A stretch of DNA of 64,000 nt from Ruminococcaceae bacterium UBA5891 (lineage in GTDB: Bacteria > Bacillota > Clostridia > Oscillospirales > Acutalibacteraceae): positions 24,678-88,677 of the forward strand of contig DJET01000014.1 of NCBI GenBank assembly GCA_002431945.1, given 5' to 3'. The position numbers and the translations under genes were made by a program. Position 1 is the first letter of the stretch, and every line of letters starts with the position of its first letter. Below are positions 9,353 through 17,360 of the stretch, in pieces. Below the pieces are notes generated by a model. It saw nothing but the letters and a program-made list of their open reading frames with translations, searched no databases and had not been told where the DNA came from.

Positions 9353-9425
9353 TGCATTACGGCGGTCACAATGACGAAGGGGAAAGGAACGGATTGCTGC
9401 GCACCTATCGGTATTCGCAATGACA
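9353..9425. repeat. Diverged copy of the dispersed intergenic repeat
   Basis: GGATTGCTGCGCACC and TATTCGCAATGAC match the reverse complement of the unit near 1533-1572. A preceding fragment with GTCACAATGACGAAGG looks like another partial unit. No coding content is visible between eno and pnp. Confidence 0.4.
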
Positions 9426-9483
9426 AAACTGCTTGATATTCTGAACGCATAGCGCGAAAGAATTTGTAATACTCTTAAAAAAG

Positions 9484-9513
9484 ATTGCTGCGAGGCTTAA
9501 GCCCCGCAGCAAT
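9484..9513. terminator. Bidirectional terminator between converging eno and pnp
   Basis: A 15-base-pair stem (ATTGCTGCGAGGCTT) with one mismatch is flanked by an A-run on the left and a T-run on the right. It can therefore stop transcription from eno on the plus strand and pnp on the minus strand. Confidence 0.75.
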
Positions 9514-9546
9514 TACATTTTTTATAAACAATTATTTTAAAGCTTA

Positions 9547-11757
9547 TCAGTCGTGCTTTTTAAAGCCGCGGCGCTCTCTGCCGTGACCGCCGTCGCGTTT
9601 AGCGGGGCGGGGCTGGGGAACATCGTCTGCGTCGGGCGCAACCGTTTCGCCGTTTACCTCAACCAGCGCGTCCCTTCTTGAAAGGTTTATTCTGCCCTGA
9701 TCGTCTATTTCCGTAACCTTAACTATTACCTGATCGCCTACGGCTACAACGTCTTCAACCTTTTCAACGCGTTTTGTATCAAGCTTTGAAATATGAACAA
9801 GTCCCTCTTTGCCGGGGGCTATTTCAACAAACGCACCGAAGGTCATAAGGCGGGTTACCTTGCCGCTGTATATAGCGCCGACCTCAGGGTCGTTTGCAAT
9901 AAGCTCAATTATGGATATCGCCTGCTTAGCCTTATCGGTATCAAGGCCCGAAACATAAACGTGACCGTCTTCCTCGATATTGATCGTGCAGTCGCACTGC
10001 TCTTGGATAGACTGAATAACCTTGCCCTGCTTGCCTATAACGTCGCCTATCTTATCGGGGCTTATGGTAGTTGTAAGCATTTTCGGAGCGTATTTTGAAA
10101 GCTCGGTTCTCGGCTCCGGTATACACTTAAGCATTACCTCGTCAAGTATATAATCGCGCGCCTTGTGAGTCTTTGCAAAAGCTTCCTTAATAATTTCGGG
10201 TGTAAGACCGTGAACCTTTAAGTCCATCTGAATAGCGGTAATACCCTTGTGGGTGCCTGCTACCTTAAAGTCCATATCGCCGTAAAAATCTTCAAGGCCC
10301 TGAATATCAACCATAGTCATAAAGTCGCCGTAAACGCCCTTATCGCCGGTGATAAGTCCGCAGGAAATACCTGCAACAGGAGCCTTTATCGGAACGCCGG
10401 CAGCCATAAGCGCTAAGGTAGAGCCGCAGATCGAGCCCTGCGAGGTAGAACCGTTTGAAGAAAGAACCTCAGATACCACGCGGATAGCATAGGGGAACTC
10501 TTCAACGCTCGGAATAACCGGAACAAGCGCCTTTTCTGCAAGCGCGCCGTGGCCTATTTCACGTCTGCCCGGTCCCCTTGACGGCTTTGTTTCACCTACC
10601 GAGTAAGAGGGGAAGTTATAGTGATGGATATATCTTTTGGATACTTCCTCGTCAAGCCCGTCAAGCTTTTGCGCCTCGCTTATCGGAGCTAAGGTAGCAA
10701 CCGAGAGAACCTGAGTCTGACCGCGGGTGAACATACCCGAACCGTGAACACGCGGGAGCAGGTCAATCTGCGCGTTTAAGGGGCGTATCTCGTCGATACC
10801 TCTGCCGTCAACACGCTTTTTCTCGTTTTTAAGCCAGTCTCTTACAACGTGCTTCTGAACAAGGTACATTATTTCTTCTATTTTGCCCTCACTTCCCTCG
10901 AATTTTTCATCGAACTTTTCGTGAACGGCGTTATATATAGGAAGCAAAGCCGCGTCGCGTACCGTTTTATCGTCGGTATCAAGCGCTTTTTTTACGTCTT
11001 CAATGCAGAAATCTTCAATTTCCTTAAATATTTCGGGATCGGGATCGTTAGATTCAAACTCAAACTTCGGCTTGCCTATTTCGGCTACAATGCCGTTGAT
11101 AAACTTAACAACCTCTTTGTTAGCCTCGTGGCCTGCCATAATGCAGTCGAACATAAGCTCGTCCGAAATTTCGTTAGCGCCCGCCTCAATCATTGCAACT
11201 AAGTCTTCGGTTGAGGAAACGGTAAGGTTAAGGTCTGATTTTGCGCGCTGCTCAAGGGTGGGGTTTATAACGATCTCGCCGTCAACCAAGCCTACGTTAA
11301 CGCTGGAAATAGGACCTGCCCACGGAATATCCGAAATAGCGATAGCGGCGGAAACGCCTATTGCCGCCGCAACCTCAGGCGAGCAATCGGGGTCTACCGA
11401 CATAACGGTTGCCACAACCGAGCAATCGTTACGCATATCCTTCGGGAAAAGTGGACGGATAGGTCTGTCAATACAGCGGGAAGCGAGTATAGCCTTTTCG
11501 GTGGCTCTGCCCTCGCGCCTTGTAAACGAACCGGGCAGTCTGCCTACCGAGTACATCTTTTCCTCATAATCAACCGAAAGAGGGAAGAAATCTACCCCCT
11601 CGCGCGGCTTTGCGGAAGCCGTAACGGTGCAAAGCACCTTTGTTTCGCCGTAGGTCGCCATAACCGCGGCGTTTGCAAGCTGAGCCATCATACCTGTTTC
11701 AAGCTTTAAGGGTCTGCCTGCAAGTGTGGTTTCGTAAACCTTGTAGTTTTCAAACAT
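9547..11757 (-). CDS. pnp: Polynucleotide phosphorylase
   Basis: A 736-residue trimeric 3'-5' exoribonuclease that phosphorolyses RNA. It has two RNase PH domains (first about residues 10-150, second about 320-550 with GGTSQGSICGS-like GSTLALMAAGVP), a KH domain (DKIGDVIGKQGKVIQ) and a C-terminal S1 domain (GKVTRLMTFGAFVEI). It ends in a basic/His-rich tail. Length is normal. AGGAG lies eight bases before the ATG. It follows rpsO, the common rpsO-pnp order, and the 158-base gap between them holds two hairpins. Confidence 0.97.
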   Translation of the reverse strand: MFENYKVYETTLAGRPLKLETGMMAQLANAAVMATYGETKVLCTVTASAKPREGVDFFPLSVDYEEKMYSVGRLPGSFTRREGRATEKAILASRCIDRPIRPLFPKDMRNDCSVVATVMSVDPDCSPEVAAAIGVSAAIAISDIPWAGPISSVNVGLVDGEIVINPTLEQRAKSDLNLTVSSTEDLVAMIEAGANEISDELMFDCIMAGHEANKEVVKFINGIVAEIGKPKFEFESNDPDPEIFKEIEDFCIEDVKKALDTDDKTVRDAALLPIYNAVHEKFDEKFEGSEGKIEEIMYLVQKHVVRDWLKNEKKRVDGRGIDEIRPLNAQIDLLPRVHGSGMFTRGQTQVLSVATLAPISEAQKLDGLDEEVSKRYIHHYNFPSYSVGETKPSRGPGRREIGHGALAEKALVPVIPSVEEFPYAIRVVSEVLSSNGSTSQGSICGSTLALMAAGVPIKAPVAGISCGLITGDKGVYGDFMTMVDIQGLEDFYGDMDFKVAGTHKGITAIQMDLKVHGLTPEIIKEAFAKTHKARDYILDEVMLKCIPEPRTELSKYAPKMLTTTISPDKIGDVIGKQGKVIQSIQEQCDCTINIEEDGHVYVSGLDTDKAKQAISIIELIANDPEVGAIYSGKVTRLMTFGAFVEIAPGKEGLVHISKLDTKRVEKVEDVVAVGDQVIVKVTEIDDQGRINLSRRDALVEVNGETVAPDADDVPQPRPAKRDGGHGRERRGFKKHD

Positions 11758-11786
11758 ACTTTTTTCTCCTTTTCTTTTTTAGGAGA

Positions 11787-11812
11787 CCTTCGGTTAGCAA
11801 TAAATCCGAAGG
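11787..11812 (-). promoter_or_regulatory. Hairpin in the pnp leader
   Basis: A seven-base-pair inverted repeat (CCTTCGG/CCGAAGG) with a 12-base loop sits 30 bases upstream of the pnp start. In enterobacteria a pnp leader stem is cut by RNase III for autocontrol. A similar role here is only an analogy. Confidence 0.35.
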
Positions 11813-11874
11813 CCAATAAGCTTAGCCCCCCGATTTACCGCTAAAGCACGAAAATCCCCTTAAATATTTACAAT

Positions 11875-11904
11875 AAGGCAGACCGAAAATAATCAGTCTG
11901 CCTT
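11875..11904 (-). terminator. Terminator or attenuator just after rpsO
   Basis: AAGGCAGAC pairs with GTCTGCCTT around a 12-base loop, 12 bases beyond the rpsO stop on the minus strand. The U-tract is weak, so partial read-through into pnp is likely. Confidence 0.5.
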
Positions 11905-11915
11905 TAATGTACGTA

Positions 11916-12179
11916 TTACTTACGTATGCCGAGCTTTTTAATGATAGCGCGGTATCTTTCAATATCGTTCTTCTGAAGATAGGCAAGAAGGTTTCTTCTG
12001 TGACCTACCATTTTAAGAAGACCGCGATAGGAATGGCGATCCTTCGGGTGAACCTTTAAGTGAGCGTTAAGCTCGTTGATTCTGGTGGTGAGAAGAGCTA
12101 TCTGCACTTCGGGAGAACCGGTATCGCCCTCGTGAATTGCATAATCCTGCATGATCTGCTGCTTTAATTCCTTGGTCAT
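11916..12179 (-). CDS. rpsO: 30S ribosomal protein S15
   Basis: An 87-residue primary 16S rRNA-binding protein of the small subunit platform. The sequence carries all S15 landmarks, including [26 protein letters not shown] and [11 protein letters not shown]. The ATG at 12179 is preferred over an in-frame GTG three codons upstream because AAAGGAG lies eight bases before it and this gives the usual length. It is transcribed from a good promoter at 12283-12311 and followed by pnp. Confidence 0.97.
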   Translation of the reverse strand: MTKELKQQIMQDYAIHEGDTGSPEVQIALLTTRINELNAHLKVHPKDRHSYRGLLKMVGHRRNLLAYLQKNDIERYRAIIKKLGIRK

Positions 12180-12282
12180 TGTTTTCACTCCTTTAAAAAT
12201 ATCATCCGTAAACCAAGCATTGGGTCATAAGTGAGTCCCTTAAAGGGCAGACGCCCAAAGCATAGTATACGGTAGCTTTAGT

Positions 12283-12311
12283 ATTATACCACGCGAAACA
12301 AAAAAAGTAAA
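12283..12311 (-). promoter_or_regulatory. rpsO-pnp promoter
   Basis: Reading the minus strand, TTTACT and TATAAT are separated by 17 bases, about 100 bases upstream of the rpsO start. The position and spacing fit a sigma-A promoter. Confidence 0.65.
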
Positions 12312-12373
12312 GCATTTTTTATACATAATTTGTTATATGCAAGACAAGCTATTTTAAGAAAGGAAGAGCGGTT

Positions 12374-12697
12374 ATGTATAAAAATATAGAAAAACAGAAA
12401 AAATTAGAGCTTAAAAATTTGGTTGATTATTCCGAGAGTCAGGTTGTAAGCAGAACCTTAGTGCAAAACGACGCGGTAAGCGTGACCGTTTTCGCTTTTG
12501 ATAAGGGCGAGGAAATTTCATCGCATACATCGGGCGGAGACGCTATGGTCACGGTGCTTGAGGGAACGGGCGGCTTTACCGTAAACGGCGAGGAGTTTAT
12601 TTTAAACGCAGGCGAAACTCTTGTAATGCCAAAGGGTCTGCCGCACGCTGTTTACGGAACCGAGCGCTTTAAAATGCAGCTTACGGTGTCGTTTTAA
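12374..12697 (+). CDS. Small cupin-domain protein
   Basis: A 107-residue single-domain cupin beta-barrel. Cupin motif 1 is diverged (SSHTSGGDAMVTVLEG), with one clear His and an acidic residue. Motif 2 is NAGETLVMPKGLPHAV with the second His. Such proteins bind a metal and act as small-molecule sensors, isomerases or stress proteins; the substrate is unknown. An AGGAAGAG ribosome site precedes the ATG. It runs convergent to the HxlR gene. Confidence 0.85.
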   Translation: MYKNIEKQKKLELKNLVDYSESQVVSRTLVQNDAVSVTVFAFDKGEEISSHTSGGDAMVTVLEGTGGFTVNGEEFILNAGETLVMPKGLPHAVYGTERFKMQLTVSF

Positions 12698-12709
12698 AAT
12701 CAGGGCAAA

Positions 12710-13039
12710 TTACTGCTTAAGCACCGATTTGTAGTAGTTTCCGAAGTCGGCAAGGGCGTCTATAATCGGCAGCATTTGCCTGCCGAGCGCCGTAAGACCG
12801 TATTCAACCTTAGGCGGCATTTCGCCGAAATCGCGGCGGTAGGCAAGCCCGTCGTCTATCATTTGCCGCAGGCTGTCGGTTAAAACCTTTTGGGAAATTC
12901 CGCCTAAATCTCTTTGAAGCTCGTTAAACCTCCAGGGGCGGGATTTAAGGTTGCGAAGAATTAAAAGCTTCCATTTTCCGCCTATCAGGGCTACTGCCGT
13001 TGCTACGGGGCAGGCAGGTAATTCGTCTTTTGTTTTCAT
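12710..13039 (-). CDS. HxlR-family winged-helix regulator
   Basis: A 109-residue MarR-like winged-helix regulator of the HxlR/DUF24 family, which often senses redox or aldehyde stress. It shows an N-terminal cysteine (PACPVATAVALIGGKW), the conserved ILRNL and RFNELQRDL helices and the wing PPKVEYGLTALG. It is divergent from the cupin gene at 13183. The shared 143-base gap holds repeated GTGTAC/GTGCGTAC-like sequences that could be its operator, so it probably controls that cupin. Confidence 0.9.
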   Translation of the reverse strand: MKTKDELPACPVATAVALIGGKWKLLILRNLKSRPWRFNELQRDLGGISQKVLTDSLRQMIDDGLAYRRDFGEMPPKVEYGLTALGRQMLPIIDALADFGNYYKSVLKQ

Positions 13040-13182
13040 TGTTTTTCACCTCTTTATTATAATAACACACATTTTAAAAAAAGTGTACAGTTATAAAAAA
13101 GTGCGTACTTGTTTTTGAGTGTGTAAAATGCTAATCTAAAGTCAAGCAAAGTGAATTTGCAAAATATACGGAGGTAAACAAA

Positions 13183-13536
13183 ATGAAAAATTACACAAAA
13201 ACAAACATCGGAAACGAAGACAGAACCGAGCTGCACAACGCTTTAGGGCTTACCGGAGCAGAGGTAAGCGTTAACAGCCTGCCCGCGGGCGCGGGAGTTC
13301 CGTTTGTTCATTCGCACAGGAATAACGAAGAAATTTACGGCGTTGTTTCGGGCAGGGGCAAGGCTTTGATCGACGGCGAGGAGGTTACGCTTGCTGCCGG
13401 CGATTGGCTTAAGGTGGCGCCAAAGGCTAAACGGCAGTTTTCCGCCGCCGATGACGAGGGAATAACCTTTGTATGTATTCAAGTTAAGGAAAATTCTCTC
13501 GGCGGATTTACCGCAGACGACGCGGTTGTGTATTAA
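13183..13536 (+). CDS. Cupin-domain protein, likely HxlR target
   Basis: A 117-residue cupin. Motif 1 is PFVHSHRNNEEIYGVVSG with two His and a Glu, complete for metal binding. Motif 2 (AAGDWLKVAPKAKRQF) lacks the usual final His. AGGAGGTAAA lies before the ATG. It sits divergent to the HxlR gene, which suggests it is induced in the stress that regulator senses. The reaction is unknown. Confidence 0.85.
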   Translation: MKNYTKTNIGNEDRTELHNALGLTGAEVSVNSLPAGAGVPFVHSHRNNEEIYGVVSGRGKALIDGEEVTLAAGDWLKVAPKAKRQFSAADDEGITFVCIQVKENSLGGFTADDAVVY

Positions 13537-13547
13537 AAATCAATTAA

Positions 13548-13586
13548 ATAACCACAGCCTTAAAGCAAAAACGAGGCTGTGGTTAT
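13548..13586. terminator. Terminator between converging cupin and GNAT genes
   Basis: A perfect 12-base-pair stem (ATAACCACAGCC) with a 15-base loop is followed by T-rich sequence on the plus strand. It can serve both converging genes. Confidence 0.75.
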
Positions 13587-13602
13587 TTGATTTTTACTGT
13601 AT

Positions 13603-14079
13603 TCAAACCTTTTTAAGCATATACAGAATACTGTCTCTGTGGGGATAAGAATACGGCACTGGCAATTCGTCGGCACTGATTTTACAAAATCCGGCTTTTT
13701 CATAAAACCTGTGCGACGTATGAGCAACCGATGGAGTATCCAATATGATCTGACGAACGTTTTTGCTTTCGGCATATTTTAAAAGCTCTTTATATAGTGC
13801 GAGTCCGACCTTTTGAGAACGGTACTCTTTTTTTACAAAAAACTTTTTTAAAACCGCGCAATGGCGTTCCTTCATCATAAGACCGATTGTTCCGATAATT
13901 TCGCCGTTGGATAACGCGATCCAAAATTCACCGCCGTTTTGCCGATAGCTGCGGTTTATATCAAGTAAATCAGGCTGTTCACTTAGCGGCAAGCCGATCT
14001 TGGCTTCGTTATTTTGTATATCAAGAATCAGTGATATAACTTCGTTACGGTATTTTTCGCTGTATGTCTTAATTTGCAT
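13603..14079 (-). CDS. GNAT-family N-acetyltransferase
   Basis: A 158-residue acyl-CoA-dependent N-acetyltransferase. The Gcn5 fold is recognisable: substrate strand GEFWIALSNGEIIGTIGL, acetyl-CoA loop motif FVKKEYRSQKVGLALYKELL (R/Q-x-x-G-x-G/A type) and the C-terminal HRFYEKAGF. I chose the ATG at 14079 (GGAG ten bases upstream) over the longer frame from 14157, whose extra residues are not family-like. Its natural substrate is unknown. It is the last chromosomal gene before the mobile element. Confidence 0.85.
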   Translation of the reverse strand: MQIKTYSEKYRNEVISLILDIQNNEAKIGLPLSEQPDLLDINRSYRQNGGEFWIALSNGEIIGTIGLMMKERHCAVLKKFFVKKEYRSQKVGLALYKELLKYAESKNVRQIILDTPSVAHTSHRFYEKAGFCKISADELPVPYSYPHRDSILYMLKKV

Positions 14080-14217
14080 AATTCTCAAGCTCCGCAAACC
14101 GAAATTTATAGATTGGCAAGCTTTAATATCGGTAGGTAAGCTTTTTGTATAAATCAATTTGCATTTAACATTTTACTAATGTATTATAACACTTTGCCGC
14201 AATTTCTTCAAGACAAA

Positions 14218-14251
14218 ACACCCTTTGCCGATTTTTCTCGGCAAAGGGTGT
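14218..14251 (-). terminator. Original ppdK terminator, separated from ppdK by the mobile element
   Basis: A perfect 14-base-pair stem (ACACCCTTTGCCGA) with a six-base loop is followed on the minus strand by TTTTGTCTTG. It lies 41 bases beyond the displaced ppdK stop codon at 14292-14294, so before insertion it would have ended ppdK transcription. It is now 46.7 kb from the ppdK body. Confidence 0.7.
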
Positions 14252-14291
14252 TGTTTGGCTTTAAAAGATAACCTTACGGTTAAAAACAATA

Positions 14292-14324
14292 TCAGTTTTT
14301 ACCGTCTTTTATTGCTGCCTGTGC
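14292..14324 (-). pseudogene. ppdK: Displaced 3' end of ppdK at the left junction
   Basis: The minus strand reads Ala-Gln-Ala-Ala-Ile-Lys-Asp-Gly-Lys-Asn-stop. The functional ppdK at 60959-63586 now ends Ala-Gln-Ala-Ala-Ile-Lys-Gln-Arg-stop. Joining chromosomal sequence at the shared GCACAGGC core rebuilds one continuous ppdK with the Asp-Gly-Lys-Asn end, followed by its terminator at 14218-14251. This is the chromosomal remnant left by element insertion. Confidence 0.8.
14317..14324. repeat. attL core
   Basis: GCCTGTGC occurs here and at 60978-60985. Left of it lies chromosomal ppdK 3' sequence. Right of it lies element sequence that is in frame with the recombinase gene when the element is circular. 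Confidence 0.75.
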
Positions 14325-14523
14325 AGAACGGTACTCCGGTAGGACTTTTTGGACGACCGCACCGTATCCCTCTAATCACTTGGCTTATGACCCCAACGAT
14401 TATTTTCCGCCTTTTCTTACTCTACATATAAAGTTTGAAGAAGCCGAAGCATATCGTAAGGCTGCTGGCTGTTATCTCCGCAAAAATCAATGGGAAGATT
14501 TAACCGTTGATGTGTACCTTTAA
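14325..14523 (+). pseudogene. Separated 3' part of the serine recombinase gene
   Basis: An open frame with no start codon or ribosome site runs from the attL core to a TAA at 14521, giving 68 codons including the core. If the element ends are joined at GCCTGTGC, it continues in the same frame from the recombinase at the right end (codon 594 onward), giving a 661-residue protein. The segment ends Gln-Trp-Glu-Asp-Leu-Thr-Val-Asp-Val-Tyr-Leu and is followed by a good terminator, as expected for a real gene end. It is not translated from its own start in the integrated state. It could instead be an unrelated gene fragment, but frame continuity argues against that. Confidence 0.65.
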
Positions 14524-14547
14524 TTAATATATACATATTATATAGGA

Positions 14548-14578
14548 AGCCATTTGCAGAAATGCAGATGGCTTTTTT
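14548..14578 (+). terminator. Terminator after the recombinase 3' fragment
   Basis: AGCCATTTGCA pairs with TGCAGATGGCT (one G-T pair) around a GAAA loop, followed by six T. In the circular form it would end recombinase transcription before parA. Confidence 0.75.
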
Positions 14579-14645
14579 CATACCCGTACATAGCCGTCTG
14601 CTTCGCCGCAGGCGGCTAAATTTATGTAAAGGAGGAAACCCCAAA

Positions 14646-15470
14646 ATGGCGAATTGCAAAGTGATTGCGGTGACGAACCAAAAGGGCGGCGTGGGCAAAA
14701 CCACGACCACCGCCAATCTCGGCATCGGGCTTGCCCGGCAAAACAAGCGGGTGTTGCTCATTGACGCGGACGCACAAGGCTCTTTGACTCTCTCCCTCGG
14801 CTATCCGAAGCCGGATGAGCTGCCCGTCACACTGGCGGACATCATGCAGAATGTGATCGACGATACCCCCATCCCGGACGGCTGCGGTATTCTGCATCAC
14901 GGCGAGGGCGTTGACCTGCTTCCGGCGAACATTGAACTGTCCGGTATGGAGATCCGACTGATCAACGCCATGAGCCGGGAAAGCGTGCTGCGGACATATA
15001 TCAATGCGGTCAAGCCCCATTACGACTATATCCTCATTGACTGTATGCCGTCGCTCGGTATGATGCCGATCAATTCACTGGCCGCAGCGGACAGCGTTAT
15101 CATTCCGTCGCAGCCGTCGTTTCTCTCGGCAAAGGGTCTGGATTTGCTCATGCACTCCATTTCACAGGTTAAACGGCAGATCAACCCCAAGCTGAAAATC
15201 GACGGGATTCTTTTTACGATGGTGGATAGCCGTACCAACGAGGCAAAAGAAATTATCGCTTCTCTGCGCGCTCATTACGGCGAGAAAATCCGTGTGTTCG
15301 GGACGGAAATACCCTTTTCCGTGAGAGGCGCCGAAACCAGCGGCAGAGGCAAGAGCATTTATGCTCACGACAAAAACGGTAAGGTTGCCGCCGCATACCA
15401 CGCGCTGACAAAGGAGGTGTTGGAGATTGAGCGTAAAAACGAGAGATTTAGGAATGACGCCGTTAGATGA
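14646..15470 (+). CDS. parA: ParA-family partition ATPase
   Basis: A 274-residue Soj/ParA ATPase. The deviant Walker A, NQKGGVGKTTTTANL, lies at residues about 11-25. DADAQGSLT is the A' motif, and the Walker B-type strand YDYILIDCMPSLG follows. It would bind DNA non-specifically and move ParB-bound copies of the element. AAAGGAGG precedes the ATG at 14646; the longer frame from 14562 has no ribosome site. It overlaps parB by 44 bases. Partition genes on an integrative element imply a replicating or at least stabilised circular phase. Confidence 0.93.
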   Translation: MANCKVIAVTNQKGGVGKTTTTANLGIGLARQNKRVLLIDADAQGSLTLSLGYPKPDELPVTLADIMQNVIDDTPIPDGCGILHHGEGVDLLPANIELSGMEIRLINAMSRESVLRTYINAVKPHYDYILIDCMPSLGMMPINSLAAADSVIIPSQPSFLSAKGLDLLMHSISQVKRQINPKLKIDGILFTMVDSRTNEAKEIIASLRAHYGEKIRVFGTEIPFSVRGAETSGRGKSIYAHDKNGKVAAAYHALTKEVLEIERKNERFRNDAVR

Positions 15471-16365
15471 CCTGTTTTCTACCGACGAAAGCCGCACGGA
15501 ATCGCAGCTTGAAAAGGTCGTGACACTGAATCCCGCTGAAATCTCCGACTTTCCGAACCACCCGTTCAAGGTCAAGCAGGACGAGGCAATGGCTGAAATG
15601 GTCGATAGTATCAGGAAATACGGCGTGTTAGTTCCGGCTCTTGTCCGACTGAAAGAGGACAGCAGCTATGAAATGGTCGCAGGCCACAGACGAAAATTTG
15701 CGGCGGCTTTAGCGGGTGTCGCTGAAATCCCCTGTATCGTCCGCAATCTCACCGACGATGAAGCAACAATCGTAATGGTGGATAGTAACCTGCAAAGGGA
15801 AAAGATTTTACCGTCCGAAAAAGCATTTGCCTACAAAATGAAGCTGGCCGCTATGAAAAGGCAAGGTCAGCGAACTGACTTAACTTCGGCCCCACTGGAG
15901 CCGAAGTCAAAAGGCTCTCGCTCTAACGAGGAATTAGCCGCCAACAGCCCGGATAGCCGATCTCAAATTCAACGCTATATCCGCCTGACCGAGCTTATCC
16001 CCTCTGTCCTGCAAATGGTGGACGACGGAAAAATCGCTTTCCGTCCTGCCGTTGAGCTTTCCTATCTTTCCAAAGAGCAGCAGGAATCCCTATACAGCAC
16101 AATGGAATGTGAGGACTGCACCCCATCATTGGCACAGGCTATCAAAATGAAAGAGTTTAGCAAGGACGGCAAGCTGACCGACGAGGTGATTCTCTCCATT
16201 ATGCAGGAGGAAAAGCCGAATCAGAAAGAGCAGTTCAAAATGCCAAAAGAGCGTATCAGCAAGTATTTTGCGCCGGGGACGCCCGCGCAGAAAATTGAAG
16301 ATACCATTATTAAGGCTTTGGAACTATACCGAAAGCGTGAACGGCAAAGAGATATGGAAAGATAG
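15427..16365 (+). CDS. parB: ParB-family partition protein
   Basis: A 312-residue ParB/Spo0J-like protein. An N-terminal ParB/Srx domain (VKQDEAMAEMVDSIRKYG, then EMVAGHRRKFAAALAG) is followed by a helix-turn-helix centromere-binding region (SDSRSQIQRYIRLTEL-like) and a charged C-terminal dimerisation segment. I follow a TTG start at 15427 with GGAGG nine bases upstream; an ATG at codon 10 is the alternative. It is co-transcribed with parA. No parS site was identified. Confidence 0.9.
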   Translation: MSVKTRDLGMTPLDDLFSTDESRTESQLEKVVTLNPAEISDFPNHPFKVKQDEAMAEMVDSIRKYGVLVPALVRLKEDSSYEMVAGHRRKFAAALAGVAEIPCIVRNLTDDEATIVMVDSNLQREKILPSEKAFAYKMKLAAMKRQGQRTDLTSAPLEPKSKGSRSNEELAANSPDSRSQIQRYIRLTELIPSVLQMVDDGKIAFRPAVELSYLSKEQQESLYSTMECEDCTPSLAQAIKMKEFSKDGKLTDEVILSIMQEEKPNQKEQFKMPKERISKYFAPGTPAQKIEDTIIKALELYRKRERQRDMER

Positions 16366-16564
16366 AATTTTCCTAACAAGGGATAACTATACCCTAAAAT
16401 AAAGCAAGGTGCGGCGGTGTTCGCTGTTCCCCCTCTCCACACCTCTCCCCCTCAAAAACTACCTGTACTACCCGAAAAAAGAGATATTACAGGGCGGCGA
16501 TTTTCGTACCTTTGCAGAAATTCACAAAAATTCGTACAATGAAGCTGCAAAGGAGGTTTGCGAT

Positions 16565-17278
16565 ATGAAAAAAGCAAGGATAATCGCTGTTATAGCAGCA
16601 TTGATTGTTTCTTTGTCGGGTTGTGCGAATACGAATCGCCCGCAGACGATACAGGACAGTTCGGGCATTGAAACGGTGGCAAGCAAGGTAGACGAGCGTA
16701 CAGAGCCGGAAGATCGTTCGTCCGCTTCTGTTTCGGAGAGTAAAGAGAGTGCCGTAAACAATACGGCCACAATTAAGTCTGAAACGGAATCGGCACAGGC
16801 TGAAAATTTGCAGTCTGCCGCAGAACAAAGCCCTGCGCCGGGGACGCAACCGCCGCAGATTGCTGTTCCAAACAATACGCCAAAGCCTGAAACGCCGAAA
16901 GCCGTTGAACCTACGCTTGAACCAAAGCCTACGCCGACACAGCAGCCCACACCGCCCCATGTGGAAGAAAGACCAAAGGTTGAGCGGCCGCAGGAAACCA
17001 CACCGGCACCCGAAGAACCTGCCGTCCCTGAATTTAACATTCAAACTTGGATTGACTATGCCAAAACCTATGCTGTGAGTGTTGGGTTACGGCTTGAAAG
17101 CTCGGCGGTTGACTGTTGGGACAATCCCATTACTGCGGGAGCATACAGCACTTGTTTGGAACGGGATATTGCGGGCAGGCTGGATCGGTACAGCCGTGAC
17201 GAAGATATTACCGATGTTTGGATATGGGCGCAGGCACGCTCCGACGGGAGCTACGATTTGTATATCGGCTACGCCTGA
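16565..17278 (+). CDS. Element-encoded lipoprotein with Pro/Thr-rich linker
   Basis: A 237-residue predicted lipoprotein with signal peptide and lipobox LSGC (Cys20). A long Ser/Glu then Pro/Thr-rich linker spans about residues 30-155 (PTPTQQPTPPH). A C-terminal domain of about 80 residues has no family I recognise. AAAGGAGG precedes the ATG at 16565. It lies between the parAB genes and the adhesin, so it probably belongs to the surface module of the element. Confidence 0.8.
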   Translation: MKKARIIAVIAALIVSLSGCANTNRPQTIQDSSGIETVASKVDERTEPEDRSSASVSESKESAVNNTATIKSETESAQAENLQSAAEQSPAPGTQPPQIAVPNNTPKPETPKAVEPTLEPKPTPTQQPTPPHVEERPKVERPQETTPAPEEPAVPEFNIQTWIDYAKTYAVSVGLRLESSAVDCWDNPITAGAYSTCLERDIAGRLDRYSRDEDITDVWIWAQARSDGSYDLYIGYA

Positions 17279-17307
17279 ACAAAATCAAAACCGAATATTT
17301 CACTATG

Positions 17308-17340
17308 AACGCACTGTGTAAAAAACACGGTGCGTTTTTT
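17308..17340 (+). terminator. Terminator after the lipoprotein gene
   Basis: AACGCACTGTGT pairs with ACACGGTGCGTT around a short A-rich loop and runs into six T. Confidence 0.75.
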
Positions 17341-17360
17341 CATTTCAAGGAGGATTTCAA

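Noticed and set aside
9337..9546. Small gene between eno and pnp
   Set aside because: No ribosome site or coding frame; the stretch holds a dispersed repeat and the shared terminator.
11003..11569. Plus-strand frame of 188 codons opposite pnp
   Set aside because: Antisense to strongly conserved pnp codons, no ribosome site, Ser/Ile-rich shadow composition.
13543..13600. tRNA-like structure after the cupin gene
   Set aside because: It is a single 12-base-pair hairpin with a T-run; no cloverleaf or CCA end.
14225..14431. Plus-strand open frame of 68 codons across the left junction
   Set aside because: It spans the ppdK terminator hairpin and the attL core in a frame different from the recombinase fragment, with no ribosome site.
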